From Winogradskyella litoriviva (GTDB taxonomy: Bacteria > Bacteroidota > Bacteroidia > Flavobacteriales > Flavobacteriaceae), in the NCBI RefSeq assembly GCF_013249065.1, contig NZ_JABRWQ010000003.1:310001-374000 (forward strand): 64,000 nt of DNA, written 5' to 3'. Positions 55,743-64,000 of the stretch are shown piece by piece (position 1 is the stretch's first letter; every line of letters begins with the position of its first letter). The notes beneath the pieces were generated by a model, which did not search any database, was not told where the DNA came from, and saw only the letters and a list, made by a program, of their open reading frames with translations. A program made the position numbers and the translations under genes.

Positions 55743-56600
55743 ATGGCTTGGTTTAAAAGAAAAGAAAAAGGTATACATACCTCAACGGAACAAAAAAAAG
55801 ACACTCCTAAAGGTCTTTGGTATAAATCTCCAACAGGAAAAATTATTGATACTAAAGAATTAGAACAAAATTTTTATGTGAGTCCAGAAGATGGTTATCA
55901 TGTAAGAATTGGAAGTAATGAATACTTTCAAATTTTATTTGATGATAATAAATTTAAAGAACTAGATGCTAACCTAACGTCTAAAGATCCTCTTAAATTT
56001 GAAGACACTAAAAAATACCCAGACCGTTTAAAAGCTGCACAAGCAAAAACTAACCTTAAGGATGCAGTGCGCACTGCTGTTGGTAAATCTAATGGTCAAG
56101 ACTTAGTGATTGCATGTATGGATTTTAGTTTTATTGGAGGCTCCATGGGTAGTGTTGTGGGTGAAAAGATTGCAAGAGCAGCAGACTACGCCTTAAAAAA
56201 GAAAACCCCTTTAATGATTATTAGTAAATCTGGTGGTGCTCGTATGATGGAAGCTGCCTTATCATTAATGCAATTAGCAAAAACATCAGTAAAATTAGCA
56301 CAATTAGCTGATGCAGGTATTCCTTATATTTCGCTCTGTACAGACCCAACAACTGGAGGAACAACAGCTTCTTTTGCAATGCTAGGTGATATTAATATCG
56401 CTGAACCAGGAGCCTTAATAGGTTTTGCAGGTCCTAGAATTGTAAGGGACACCACAGGAAAGGAATTACCTGAAGGTTTTCAAACTTCTGAATTTTTATT
56501 AGAACATGGTTTTTTAGATTTTATTACACATAGAAAAGACTTAAAAAGCAAGGTTAACTTATATATAGATTTAATCAAAAATCAACCGATTAGAGCTTAA
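55743..56600 (+). CDS. accD: Acetyl-CoA carboxylase carboxyltransferase subunit beta
   Basis: This 285-residue protein forms malonyl-CoA with AccA. The crotonase-fold core is intact: [43 protein letters not shown] and GFAGPRIV. The N-terminal segment that normally carries a four-Cys zinc ribbon is present in outline (residues 25-52), but its cysteines are Ser29, Gly32, Ser47 and Asp50. The fold may be kept without zinc. This looks lineage-wide and not a pseudogene. Confidence 0.96.
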   Translation: MAWFKRKEKGIHTSTEQKKDTPKGLWYKSPTGKIIDTKELEQNFYVSPEDGYHVRIGSNEYFQILFDDNKFKELDANLTSKDPLKFEDTKKYPDRLKAAQAKTNLKDAVRTAVGKSNGQDLVIACMDFSFIGGSMGSVVGEKIARAADYALKKKTPLMIISKSGGARMMEAALSLMQLAKTSVKLAQLADAGIPYISLCTDPTTGGTTASFAMLGDINIAEPGALIGFAGPRIVRDTTGKELPEGFQTSEFLLEHGFLDFITHRKDLKSKVNLYIDLIKNQPIRA

Positions 56601-56628
56601 AACTTATATTTATATTTAAGATACATCA

Positions 56629-56659
56629 AAAAAAAGAGGCCTAATAGCCTCTTTTTTAG
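56629..56659 (+). terminator. Terminator of accD
   Basis: AAAAAAGAGGC-CTAATA-GCCTCTTTTTT. Confidence 0.9.
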
Positions 56660-56753
56660 TGTTTTATTATCAAAATTTATATATTGCAATCTAACCTCGT
56701 TTTATTATCAGAACTAAAAAGTGCTGAAATAGAACTAAAAAACCTTAAAAAAA

Positions 56754-57290
56754 ATGAAAATTACTACAAAAATCAGTGCGTTACTATTACTTTTTCTAAC
56801 CACTTTCTCATGTGATGATCTTGATGAATTAACAGAGTTTGATATTACTGATGATTTCTCTACAACTATTAATATTTCGGTAACTGAAGATTCTGAAGGC
56901 CAACCGCAGAGTATTTCTCAATCATCAACACTAGATATTACCACTAACGAAGAAATTGAAGATAATTTAGATTTAATTCAAGACATTTCAGTTAACGAAT
57001 TAACTTATGAGATTACTAATTATTCTGGTGTAGATGACGCTATTTTAAGTAATGCTTCTTTAACCTTTGGCTCTTCTAGTATTTCAATTTCTAATATTAA
57101 TCTTCAGCAATCTGATATAGACAATACGGTTTACACAATTAATGATACTAGTATAATAAATGCTGTTGCAAGTAATTTAGAAAATAATTCAATGATTAAT
57201 ATGTCTGTTTCGGGTACAGTAAGTGCAACACCTGTTGTATTTGATGTGCTGATTTATGCAGAAATAACAACTACCATTGACGTTTTATAG
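56754..57290 (+). CDS. Small lipoprotein, probably surface-exposed
   Basis: This 178-residue protein has a lipoprotein signal (residues 1-20, TTFSC) followed at once by Asp-Asp-Leu-Asp-Glu. Such acidic residues after the lipidated Cys resemble the export signal that sends Bacteroidota lipoproteins to the cell surface. The rest is acidic, rich in Ser, Thr and Asn, and probably all-beta. No family recognised. It is flanked by terminators, so it is its own transcription unit. Confidence 0.78.
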   Translation: MKITTKISALLLLFLTTFSCDDLDELTEFDITDDFSTTINISVTEDSEGQPQSISQSSTLDITTNEEIEDNLDLIQDISVNELTYEITNYSGVDDAILSNASLTFGSSSISISNINLQQSDIDNTVYTINDTSIINAVASNLENNSMINMSVSGTVSATPVVFDVLIYAEITTTIDVL

Positions 57291-57313
57291 AACAAAATTC
57301 AATTATAAATACT

Positions 57314-57347
57314 AGAGCCTCTTAACAAAAATTACGAGGCTCTTTTA
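57314..57347 (+). terminator. Terminator after the lipoprotein gene
   Basis: AGAGCCTC pairs with GAGGCTCT across a 13-base AT-rich loop, followed by TTTT. It may also serve the convergent kinase gene. Confidence 0.7.
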
Positions 57348-57354
57348 ATTTACC

Positions 57355-58464
57355 TCAACTTACCTTTTTAAAGTAAACAGAAAATTCAGTACCTACACCT
57401 ACTTCACTCCTTACTTCAACCTTACCTCCTAAAGATTCAATGTGGTTCTTAGTAATAAAAAGACCAATACCTATGGCATCTTCATTTTTATGAAAGGTTT
57501 TATACATTTGAAAAATGGTATCACCAAACTTTTTAAGGTCAATACCAAGTCCATTATCTTTTATTTTTAGAATTACAAAGTCATCTTCAATATGAGAAGT
57601 TAGCTCAATTACAGGACTTCTATTCTCTGCTTTATATTTAATTGCGTTAGTAAGAAAATTTAATATTATACTATCTAAATATGCCGCCTTTCCTTTAACA
57701 CAAATATCTTCATCTATTTCATTATATATTGTAGCTTCTGCATTTTGAGCTAGAGCAATAATATTATAGGTTGCTTTTTCAACAAAATCATATAAATTTA
57801 AAGATTCCATTTTAGAGGGATCAATTTCTTTAATCTTTGCGACTTCTGTTAAGTGATCTACAGTTTCCTGTAAATTAGAAACCGCTTTATTTAATAACTG
57901 AAAATTTTCATTCAACTTTAAATCAGGTATATCTTCTTCTAAAAATTCAGTAAGTAAAGATAAATTGCCCGAGTGCGACCTAAGATTATGCGTTACAATA
58001 TTAGCAAAAGACTTTAATCTATCATTCTGCTCTTCTGCAACACTAAGCATTAACTTTAACTTATCTTGATTTCTCTGCCTTTTAGTAATATCTGTAAACT
58101 GCCAAATCATATGTGGCCGTCCGGCCTTAAAATAAACCAAAGACACATAGATTAAAATCCAAAGTATAGTTCCATCCTTATGAAAATAGCGTTGTTTTAC
58201 GCGATATTTATCAATAGTTCCATTGATGAGGTCTTCGTATTTTTTTTCATGGACACCAAGGTCTTCAGCATAAACGATATTATTAATGTCCATGTTGAAG
58301 AGTTCCCATCTTGTATATCCAAAAATATCACAGACACTTTCGTTAACCTTTAACCAATTTCCATCTAAGTTTACTATGGCAATGCCATTATAAGTATTAT
58401 TAAATGTACGCTCTAATACGTCGTAAGCATTAGAGAAATTCCGCAGATGATTTGAGACTTTCAT
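57355..58464 (-). CDS. PAS-domain sensor histidine kinase
   Basis: This 369-residue cytosolic kinase has a PAS domain (about 15-135: GIAIVNLDGNWLKVNESVCDIFGYT), a dimerisation helix with His159 in VTHNLRSHSGN, and an ATPase domain with N-box NFLTNAIKYK, G1 KDNGLGID and G2 GIGLFI. The H-box lacks the usual Pro after Arg, a variant seen in Bacteroidota PAS kinases. There is no membrane segment, so it should sense an internal cue. No response regulator gene is adjacent. Confidence 0.92.
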   Translation of the reverse strand: MKVSNHLRNFSNAYDVLERTFNNTYNGIAIVNLDGNWLKVNESVCDIFGYTRWELFNMDINNIVYAEDLGVHEKKYEDLINGTIDKYRVKQRYFHKDGTILWILIYVSLVYFKAGRPHMIWQFTDITKRQRNQDKLKLMLSVAEEQNDRLKSFANIVTHNLRSHSGNLSLLTEFLEEDIPDLKLNENFQLLNKAVSNLQETVDHLTEVAKIKEIDPSKMESLNLYDFVEKATYNIIALAQNAEATIYNEIDEDICVKGKAAYLDSIILNFLTNAIKYKAENRSPVIELTSHIEDDFVILKIKDNGLGIDLKKFGDTIFQMYKTFHKNEDAIGIGLFITKNHIESLGGKVEVRSEVGVGTEFSVYFKKVS

Positions 58465-58593
58465 TTTTTAAGTTTAATAGATTAATCTTTATTGAAAGTT
58501 ATTAGTTAATAAGGGTTAACTGGGAAAAACGAATTTTTAGCACATTGTGCACGATAAAAGTTACGAAAAAAATTACAAATCACAAAAAAATGC

Positions 58594-58623
58594 TATATTT
58601 GCCGCTCGAAAGAGAGGCTTTCG
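58594..58623 (+). promoter_or_regulatory. rpsO promoter box and 5' hairpin
   Basis: A TATATTTG -7 box (58594-58601) is followed by the hairpin CGAAAG-AGAGG-CTTTCG (58607-58623). The predicted transcript would begin at or near this stem-loop, about 33 bases before the rpsO ATG. Confidence 0.45.
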
Positions 58624-58655
58624 TGTACATAACAATCATTTACAATAATATTAGA

Positions 58656-58925
58656 ATGTATTTAACAAAAGAAGCAAAAGAAGAAATCTTCGCAAAACAC
58701 GGTAAAGGAAAAAACGATACTGGTACTGCAGAAGGACAAATTGCACTATTTACTGCAAGAATTAATCATTTAACTGAGCACTTAAAACAAAATCGTAAAG
58801 ATTATAATACTGAGCGTTCATTAGTAAAGTTAGTAGGTAAGCGTAGAGCATTATTAGACTACTTAACTAAGAAAGATATCTTAAGATATCGTGCCATAGT
58901 AAAAGAATTAGGATTAAGAAAATAA
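58656..58925 (+). CDS. rpsO: 30S ribosomal protein S15
   Basis: This 89-residue S15 starts MYLTKEAKEEI and contains the RNA-binding helices TGTAEGQIALFTARINHLTEHLK and VGKRRALLDYL. The frame is open for 37 further codons upstream, but that part covers the promoter and leader; ATG 58656 gives the invariant length. It precedes pnp, as in most bacteria, with a terminator between. Confidence 0.97.
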   Translation: MYLTKEAKEEIFAKHGKGKNDTGTAEGQIALFTARINHLTEHLKQNRKDYNTERSLVKLVGKRRALLDYLTKKDILRYRAIVKELGLRK

Positions 58926-58934
58926 TCTAATATA

Positions 58935-58963
58935 AAGACCACGCCTAACAGCGTGGTTTTTTA
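58935..58963 (+). terminator. Terminator between rpsO and pnp
   Basis: ACCACGC-CTAACA-GCGTGGT followed by a six-base T-run. It may attenuate read-through into pnp. Confidence 0.88.
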
Positions 58964-59037
58964 ATATAAAACAACTCGGTTTTAGACGAGTATAAAACCT
59001 AAAATTGAAGAAGCTTATTATAGTTTTTCATTGGTCC

Positions 59038-59113
59038 AAACAACAACGACAACTACAACAACACAACGACCATTGTTTAACAATCATTCTAACGAGCGAT
59101 AATGCGTTAGAAT
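59038..59113 (+). promoter_or_regulatory. Structured leader upstream of pnp
   Basis: A CAA/CGAC-rich, low-structure stretch (59038-59070) is followed by ATTGTTTAACAAT (59072-59084). A 9-bp perfect stem ATTCTAACG/CGTTAGAAT with a ten-base loop follows (59086-59113), ending 16 bases before the pnp ATG. Leader hairpins are the target of pnp autoregulation in enterobacteria; the same role here is an inference. Confidence 0.5.
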
Positions 59114-59129
59114 TAGAACTAAAAAATTT

Positions 59130-61379
59130 ATGATTCCAAAAGTTTTTAAAGAGGTCATAGACCTAGGAGACGGTAGAGAAATTTCTATCGAAACCGGAAA
59201 ATTAGCAAAACAAGCTCATGGTAGCGTTGTAGTGCAATCAGGAAAATGTATGTTATTATGTACAGTTGTTTCCAATTACAAACAAGCAGATGTTGACTTT
59301 TTACCGTTAACGGTAGATTACAGAGAAAAATTTGCAGCTGCAGGTCGTTATCCTGGAGGTTTCTTTAAAAGAGAAGCAAGACCAAGTGATGGTGAAGTGT
59401 TAACTATGCGTTTAGTGGATCGCGTATTGCGTCCATTATTCCCTAAAGATTATCATTCTGAAACTCAGGTGATGATTCAATTAATGTCTCATGATGATGA
59501 CGTAATGCCAGATGCTATGGCAGGATTAGCCGCTTCTGCAGCTATCCAGTTATCAGATTTCCCTTTTGAATGTCCAATTTCTGAAGCTAGAGTTGGCCGT
59601 GTAAATGGAGAATTTGTTATTAACCCAACACGTGCTCAATTATTAGAATCTGACATTGATATGATGATTGGTGCTTCTGCCGATTCAGTTATGATGGTTG
59701 AAGGTGAGATGGATGAAATTTCTGAAGAAGAAATGACCGAAGCAATTAAGTTTGCTCATGAAGCTATTAAAGTACAATGTGCTGCACAAGTAAAATTAGC
59801 TGAAGCTTTCGGTAAAAAAGAAGTACGTGAATACGAGCCAGAACGTGAAGATGCTGATTTAGCTAAGAAAATTCACGATATGGCATATGACAAAGTATAT
59901 GCTGTAGCACAAGCAGGTTCTGCAAAGCATGAACGTAGTGCTGCATTTAGTGAAATAAAAGAAGAAATAATAGCAAGTTTTTCTGAAGAAGAACAAGCTG
60001 ATTTTGGCGGCTTAATTTCTAAATACTACAGTAAGGCAGAAAAAGCAGCTGTTAGAGACTTAACATTAAATGAAGGTTTACGTCTTGATGGTCGTAAAAC
60101 CGATGAAATAAGACCAATTTGGTGTGAGGTAGATTATTTACCTTCTACACACGGTTCTTCTATTTTTACACGTGGTGAAACTCAGGCTTTAGCTACGGTA
60201 ACTCTTGGTACAAGTAGAGAAGCTAACCAAATAGACATGCCATCTTTTGAAGGTGAAGAGACCTTCTATTTACACTATAACTTCCCTCCTTTCTCAACAG
60301 GTGAAGCAAGACCAATCCGTGGTACATCTCGTAGAGAAGTTGGTCATGGTAACTTAGCACAACGTGCTTTGAAAGGTATGGTTCCAGAAGATTGTCCATA
60401 TACAGTACGTGTGGTGTCAGAGATTTTAGAATCTAACGGTTCTTCTTCAATGGCAACAGTTTGCGCAGGTACAATGGCTATGATGGATGCAGGTGTGCAA
60501 TTAAAGAAACCAGTTTCTGGTATTGCAATGGGATTAATTTCAGATGCAGATTCTGGAAAATACGCTGTTTTATCAGACATTTTAGGTGATGAAGATCATT
60601 TAGGTGATATGGACTTTAAAGTAACTGGTACTGCAGATGGTATTACAGCTTGCCAAATGGATATTAAAGTAAAAGGTTTGTCTTATGAAATTCTTGTAAA
60701 TGCTTTAAAACAAGCTCGTGAGGGTCGTTTACATATTTTAGGCAAAATTACCGAAACAATTGCTGTACCTAATGCAGATGTTAAAGATCACGCACCTACA
60801 ATGGTATCTAGAAGAGTTCCTAACGAATTTATCGGAGCTTTAATTGGACCAGGAGGAAAAGTGATACAAGAAATGCAGAAGGAAACAGAAACAACTATCG
60901 TTATTAACGAAGATCCTGTTACAGAAGAAGGGATTGTTGAAATTTTAGGTGTTGGTAGAAAAGGTATTGATGCTGTAATGGCAAAAATTGATGCTATTTT
61001 ATTTAAGCCAGAAGTTGGTAAAGTTTACCAAGTAAAAGTGATAAAAATGCTTGATTTTGGTGCTGTAGTAGAATATATGGATGCACCAGGAAACGAAGTT
61101 TTATTACATGTATCTGAATTAGCTTGGGAACGTACAGAAAATGTATCTGATGTAGTAAACATGGGAGATGTTTTTGATGTAAAGTACTTTGGTGTAGATT
61201 CTAGAACACGTAAAGAAAAAGTATCTCGTAAAGCATTGTTGCCAAAACCAGAAGGTTATGTAGCAAGACCACCAAGAGATAATAACAATCGTGGTAGAGA
61301 CAATAGAGGAAGAGATAATCGCGGACGTGATAACAGACGTGATGATCGTAAACCTAGAGAAGATAAGAAAGAAGATTAA
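59130..61379 (+). CDS. pnp: Polynucleotide phosphorylase
   Basis: This 749-residue 3'-5' phosphorolytic exoribonuclease has two RNase PH cores. The first includes the segment [23 protein letters not shown] and the second [23 protein letters not shown]. These are followed by a KH domain (about 565-620: [15 protein letters not shown]) and an S1 domain (about 630-700). The tail (about 710-749) is made of Arg-Gly/Arg-Asp-Asn repeats and is highly charged. It acts in mRNA turnover. Confidence 0.97.
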   Translation: MIPKVFKEVIDLGDGREISIETGKLAKQAHGSVVVQSGKCMLLCTVVSNYKQADVDFLPLTVDYREKFAAAGRYPGGFFKREARPSDGEVLTMRLVDRVLRPLFPKDYHSETQVMIQLMSHDDDVMPDAMAGLAASAAIQLSDFPFECPISEARVGRVNGEFVINPTRAQLLESDIDMMIGASADSVMMVEGEMDEISEEEMTEAIKFAHEAIKVQCAAQVKLAEAFGKKEVREYEPEREDADLAKKIHDMAYDKVYAVAQAGSAKHERSAAFSEIKEEIIASFSEEEQADFGGLISKYYSKAEKAAVRDLTLNEGLRLDGRKTDEIRPIWCEVDYLPSTHGSSIFTRGETQALATVTLGTSREANQIDMPSFEGEETFYLHYNFPPFSTGEARPIRGTSRREVGHGNLAQRALKGMVPEDCPYTVRVVSEILESNGSSSMATVCAGTMAMMDAGVQLKKPVSGIAMGLISDADSGKYAVLSDILGDEDHLGDMDFKVTGTADGITACQMDIKVKGLSYEILVNALKQAREGRLHILGKITETIAVPNADVKDHAPTMVSRRVPNEFIGALIGPGGKVIQEMQKETETTIVINEDPVTEEGIVEILGVGRKGIDAVMAKIDAILFKPEVGKVYQVKVIKMLDFGAVVEYMDAPGNEVLLHVSELAWERTENVSDVVNMGDVFDVKYFGVDSRTRKEKVSRKALLPKPEGYVARPPRDNNNRGRDNRGRDNRGRDNRRDDRKPREDKKED

Positions 61380-61403
61380 TTCTTTTTAATCTTAATAAAA
61401 TTG

Positions 61404-61432
61404 AAAGCCCGACAGTAATGTTGGGCTTTTTG
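61404..61432 (+). terminator. Terminator of pnp
   Basis: AAAGCCCGACA-GTAA-TGTTGGGCTTT (one G-U pair) followed by T-rich sequence. Confidence 0.85.
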
Positions 61433-61439
61433 TTATTAT

Positions 61440-61979
61440 TTAATCACTTCTATTCCACTGTAATATGACACCTGTAGAATAAACATTATTTATAGAATTA
61501 ATATTAGCTTGAAAACATAAGCCTAAAGAAAACTTATTTCCCGTTTTGAATCTTATTTTTGTAAATAAAGAAAATCCAATAGTATCAGAGCGCTCATAAC
61601 CACTTTTATTAGTATTAATACTAATAGATTTGAAAGAAAAATATCCCAAACCAGCATGCATATCAAAATATATAATTTTATTCAATTTAACTTCCTTTCC
61701 AAAAGATAAATTTAACTGCTTAAAACTATCAGGCTTACTTTCTCCCAAAACTGATATTACAAATTCTGAACCAGTAACTGCTGAAAAAGTAAATATATTG
61801 TCTTCATAAGCAAAGCTTAAATCGGCATTAATCGCAAGGCCTCCAGTATAATTATCAAAATATATCGCTAAAGGAGAAAAAGAAAAAGACTTATATTCTA
61901 ATTTATGGTCTTTATTCTTTTCTTGAGTGAAACAAACTACCGAAATAGAAACGAAAAATATAGTCAGCACTGTTTTCAT
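61440..61979 (-). CDS. Exported outer-membrane barrel-like protein
   Basis: This 179-residue protein has a signal (about 1-18, CFTQ) and alternating beta-strand patterns with aromatic girdles (FSLFTKIRFKTGNKFSLGL, STGVILQWNRSD), suggesting a small outer-membrane barrel. No family identified. It lies 11 bases downstream of a second such gene and forms an operon with it. Confidence 0.7.
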   Translation of the reverse strand: MKTVLTIFFVSISVVCFTQEKNKDHKLEYKSFSFSPLAIYFDNYTGGLAINADLSFAYEDNIFTFSAVTGSEFVISVLGESKPDSFKQLNLSFGKEVKLNKIIYFDMHAGLGYFSFKSISINTNKSGYERSDTIGFSLFTKIRFKTGNKFSLGLCFQANINSINNVYSTGVILQWNRSD

Positions 61980-61990
61980 AATTATAAATT

Positions 61991-62686
61991 TTAGTTATTA
62001 AAAAGATTTCTCTTATATTTTTTACCAAATACAAATCCAATATGACACCCGAAGACACGTACTTCCCTATTAACATTTAAATATGGAGAAACACTTAATA
62101 CCGTATTTGAATCAATCGAATAAAACAAACTTGCTTTAATATTAAACCCAATAATTAAAAGTTTATCTTCTTTAGCTTTGGCAATAAAACTACCTGGAGA
62201 ACTACCACTAAATGAACCAAAAGGAGGAGAATATCTATAACTATATATGTTTCGATAAAATATATTTACTGACGGTCCTATTTGAAGATCCGTGATAATT
62301 CGTTTATTAATTCTATATCCGTTTGATATATGAAATGTAATTATCGATAAATTATCTTTAGTACCTCCATCTATATACAAAAAACCATCAAACTGCTGAT
62401 CCGTTTCTGGATTATAATTTTCAATCTGATTTAATGGAGGTTTTTTTTTATAGTTTAAAGCATCATATGTAATAGTATTTAAAAATACTCCAAATCCTAA
62501 AAGTGTTTCATTCTTAAATTCTAAACCTAAGCTTATGCCAAAATTATCTTTAGGTTCAACTGAAATACCTACAGACAAGTTTGTTCCAAACACGAGACTT
62601 TTTCCTTTTTTAATTAATTGTTGATGCTCTTGCGCATTAAAATAAACACCAAATAATAAAGTAATAGCTGTTATTATTTTTTTCAT
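61991..62686 (-). CDS. Exported outer-membrane barrel-like protein, first of pair
   Basis: This 231-residue protein has a signal (1-18, YFNAQ) and predicted beta strands (GISLGLEFKNETLLGFGVFL, FNIKASLFYSIDSNTVLSV, CHIGFVFGKKY). It probably spans the outer membrane. It is divergent from the helix-turn-helix gene, with 193 bases between the start codons that may hold shared control sites. Confidence 0.7.
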   Translation of the reverse strand: MKKIITAITLLFGVYFNAQEHQQLIKKGKSLVFGTNLSVGISVEPKDNFGISLGLEFKNETLLGFGVFLNTITYDALNYKKKPPLNQIENYNPETDQQFDGFLYIDGGTKDNLSIITFHISNGYRINKRIITDLQIGPSVNIFYRNIYSYRYSPPFGSFSGSSPGSFIAKAKEDKLLIIGFNIKASLFYSIDSNTVLSVSPYLNVNREVRVFGCHIGFVFGKKYKRNLFNN

Positions 62687-62879
62687 AATTAAATACTTTT
62701 TACTTGTTTTTAAGATCTATTGTCTAACCTAATAAGTTTTGTTTAAAAACCATTATCAATTCAATTACTCTAATCTACTTGTAATAATTGATATTAATTC
62801 AATAAAAAAATCGAAAATTCTTTTAATTGTTTGTGTTTTTCACAAAATATTCAAATATATTTACTATAATTTTCGATTT

Positions 62880-63878
62880 ATGCAATATCAATTTATTAAG
62901 TACTTAAAAGAAATAAACACAAGCACAACTTCTTTTGTAGATGAAATTGCAACCATTTTAGATATTGGCTACGATGCTGCCTACAGAAGAATCAATCTAA
63001 AAACCAATCTAACTTTAGAAGAAAGTGTTAAGCTTGCTAAGTACTATAAAATTTCACTTAATAAACTATTTGAAGTAGGAAGTAAAAATACTATACTCGT
63101 AGAAACTTCTCCAATTATTACTAATGAAGAGCATTTAGAATCTTACTTTTCTAAATCGATAGAAAATTTAATTCCGCTTACCAAGCTAAAAAGCGCTTCT
63201 ATTTTATATTCAGCAAAGGATATTCCACTCTTTTACACACTCAAAGATTCTTATATTACTAGATATAAAATATATGTGTGGTTAAAGCTTACCAATAAAG
63301 AAATGACTAAAAACAAAGTGTCTTTTGATGACTTTATAGATACAATACCCCATTCTTTATTAGAAAAAGCCTATGAATTGGGTCGGACTTATAATTTCAT
63401 AAATATTACCGAATTTTGGAATGACAATACCATAAATGGAACGCTTCAGCAAATTATATATTTTTTTGAGTCTCAATTACTATCTAAAGACTTGGCTTTG
63501 AAAATTTGTGATGATTTAGAAGACATCGTTAATCATGTAGAAAAGCAAACCATTAGACAAAGTATTATTAATTCTGAAAACAACGCATCTTACAACTTGT
63601 ACAAAAGTGATTTGCTTACGATGAGTAATATTATAATGGTTAAAACAAGTTACAAAAAAGCCTTTTTTGTTCCCTATACAGTTTTAGAGTATTTAAAAAT
63701 AGAACACCAAGAAACTTGTAATACTATGGACGATTTCTTTTCGCGTCAGATGTCTAACTCAAAACTATTAGTGCACTCAGGAGAAAAAGACCGAGTATTA
63801 TTTTTTAACAAAATGATGCAGAAAATTAATAAGCTCAAAGAGTTAATTAATGTTGGTACCTCTCGTGGGTTTGAATAG
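62880..63878 (+). CDS. Helix-turn-helix DNA-binding protein with C-terminal sensor-like domain
   Basis: This 332-residue protein starts at ATG 62880 (MQYQFIKYLKEI); the frame is open for 47 codons upstream, but those are AT-rich leader. Residues about 15-62 form an XRE/Cro-like helix-turn-helix (FVDEIATILDIGYDAAYRRI ... LTLEESVKLAKYYKISLNKLF). The remaining 260 residues are helical and without a known ligand motif. It may control the divergent barrel genes; this is inferred from position. Confidence 0.72.
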   Translation: MQYQFIKYLKEINTSTTSFVDEIATILDIGYDAAYRRINLKTNLTLEESVKLAKYYKISLNKLFEVGSKNTILVETSPIITNEEHLESYFSKSIENLIPLTKLKSASILYSAKDIPLFYTLKDSYITRYKIYVWLKLTNKEMTKNKVSFDDFIDTIPHSLLEKAYELGRTYNFINITEFWNDNTINGTLQQIIYFFESQLLSKDLALKICDDLEDIVNHVEKQTIRQSIINSENNASYNLYKSDLLTMSNIIMVKTSYKKAFFVPYTVLEYLKIEHQETCNTMDDFFSRQMSNSKLLVHSGEKDRVLFFNKMMQKINKLKELINVGTSRGFE

Positions 63879-63972
63879 ACCTATTAATGTTAAATAAATC
63901 TCAAAAACAATCTAAATTGTAATAGTAAACGTACATCTATTTTAGTTAATCAATCTAACCAAATAGAGATAT

Positions 63973-64000
63973 ATGTCTTCAAAAAACAACTCCTCAAAAA
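63973..64000 (+). CDS. Start of a gene cut by the window edge
   Basis: An ATG at 63973 opens a frame reading MSSKNNSSK to the window end. Too little is present to identify it, and the call may be wrong. Confidence 0.3.

Noticed and set aside
1..64000. tRNA, rRNA, prophage, IS elements, restriction or defence genes
   Set aside because: None seen on either strand; the gene content is metabolic, envelope and housekeeping.

Overview
The window reads as a chromosomal segment of a marine-type member of the Flavobacteriaceae (Bacteroidota). The DNA is AT-rich, genes lack Shine-Dalgarno sites, several promoters carry the Bacteroidota -7 box (TAnnTTTG), and there are type IX secretion (T9SS) components and cargo, a Na+-NQR operon and many Flavobacteriia-type DUF families. 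No rRNA, tRNA, CRISPR array, prophage or insertion sequence was seen. The genus cannot be fixed from this sequence. The region is mostly core genome, so the unusual material is in details and in poorly characterised conserved clusters.

Layout. (1) 1-5506: lower kynurenine / 3-hydroxyanthranilate catabolism: RidA-type deaminase, aminomuconate-semialdehyde dehydrogenase, SDR, 3-hydroxyanthranilate dioxygenase and ACMS decarboxylase. A DUF6090 membrane protein is inserted among them, and three palindromic repeat elements fill stop-to-start gaps. (2) 5561-8416: small membrane protein, O-methyltransferase, S8 protease lipoprotein, TatA. (3) 8519-13056 (minus): four-gene cluster of two carboxypeptidase-regulatory-like proteins, DUF6702 and an M1 peptidase. 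(4) 13212-21317: pepE, GNAT, M48 peptidase, ankyrin protein, gpmI, HAD protein, CoA-transferase, map, methyltransferase, DUF423. (5) 21490-32298: ApbE, small conserved proteins, DUF4846, cupin and the complete nqrABCDEF operon; ApbE supplies the covalent FMN of NqrB and NqrC. (6) 32457-36110: T9SS plug-like protein, apaG, pruA. (7) 36257-42494: extracytoplasmic thioredoxin-fold cluster (Omp28 lipoprotein, TlpA-like protein, DUF6029 barrel, Omp28 protein with a T9SS tail) plus another T9SS cargo protein. (8) 42612-51541: rsmG, desaturase, aminotransferase, TrkH/TrkA, ubiE/menG, porT, RNA methyltransferase. (9) 51708-61379: tamL-like, fbaA, accD, lipoprotein, PAS histidine kinase, rpsO, pnp. (10) 61440-63878: two barrel-like exported proteins divergent from a helix-turn-helix protein; a new reading frame opens at the right edge.

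The best candidates for incompletely described biology are the thioredoxin-fold outer-membrane cluster, the four-gene M1/DUF6702 cluster, and the repeat elements that exactly occupy intercistronic gaps of the kynurenine operon. Smaller anomalies include an SDR without its Tyr-Lys pair, an AccD without zinc cysteines, an altered FMN site in NqrB, and structured leaders before rpsO and pnp. Regulatory and terminator calls are from visual inspection only.
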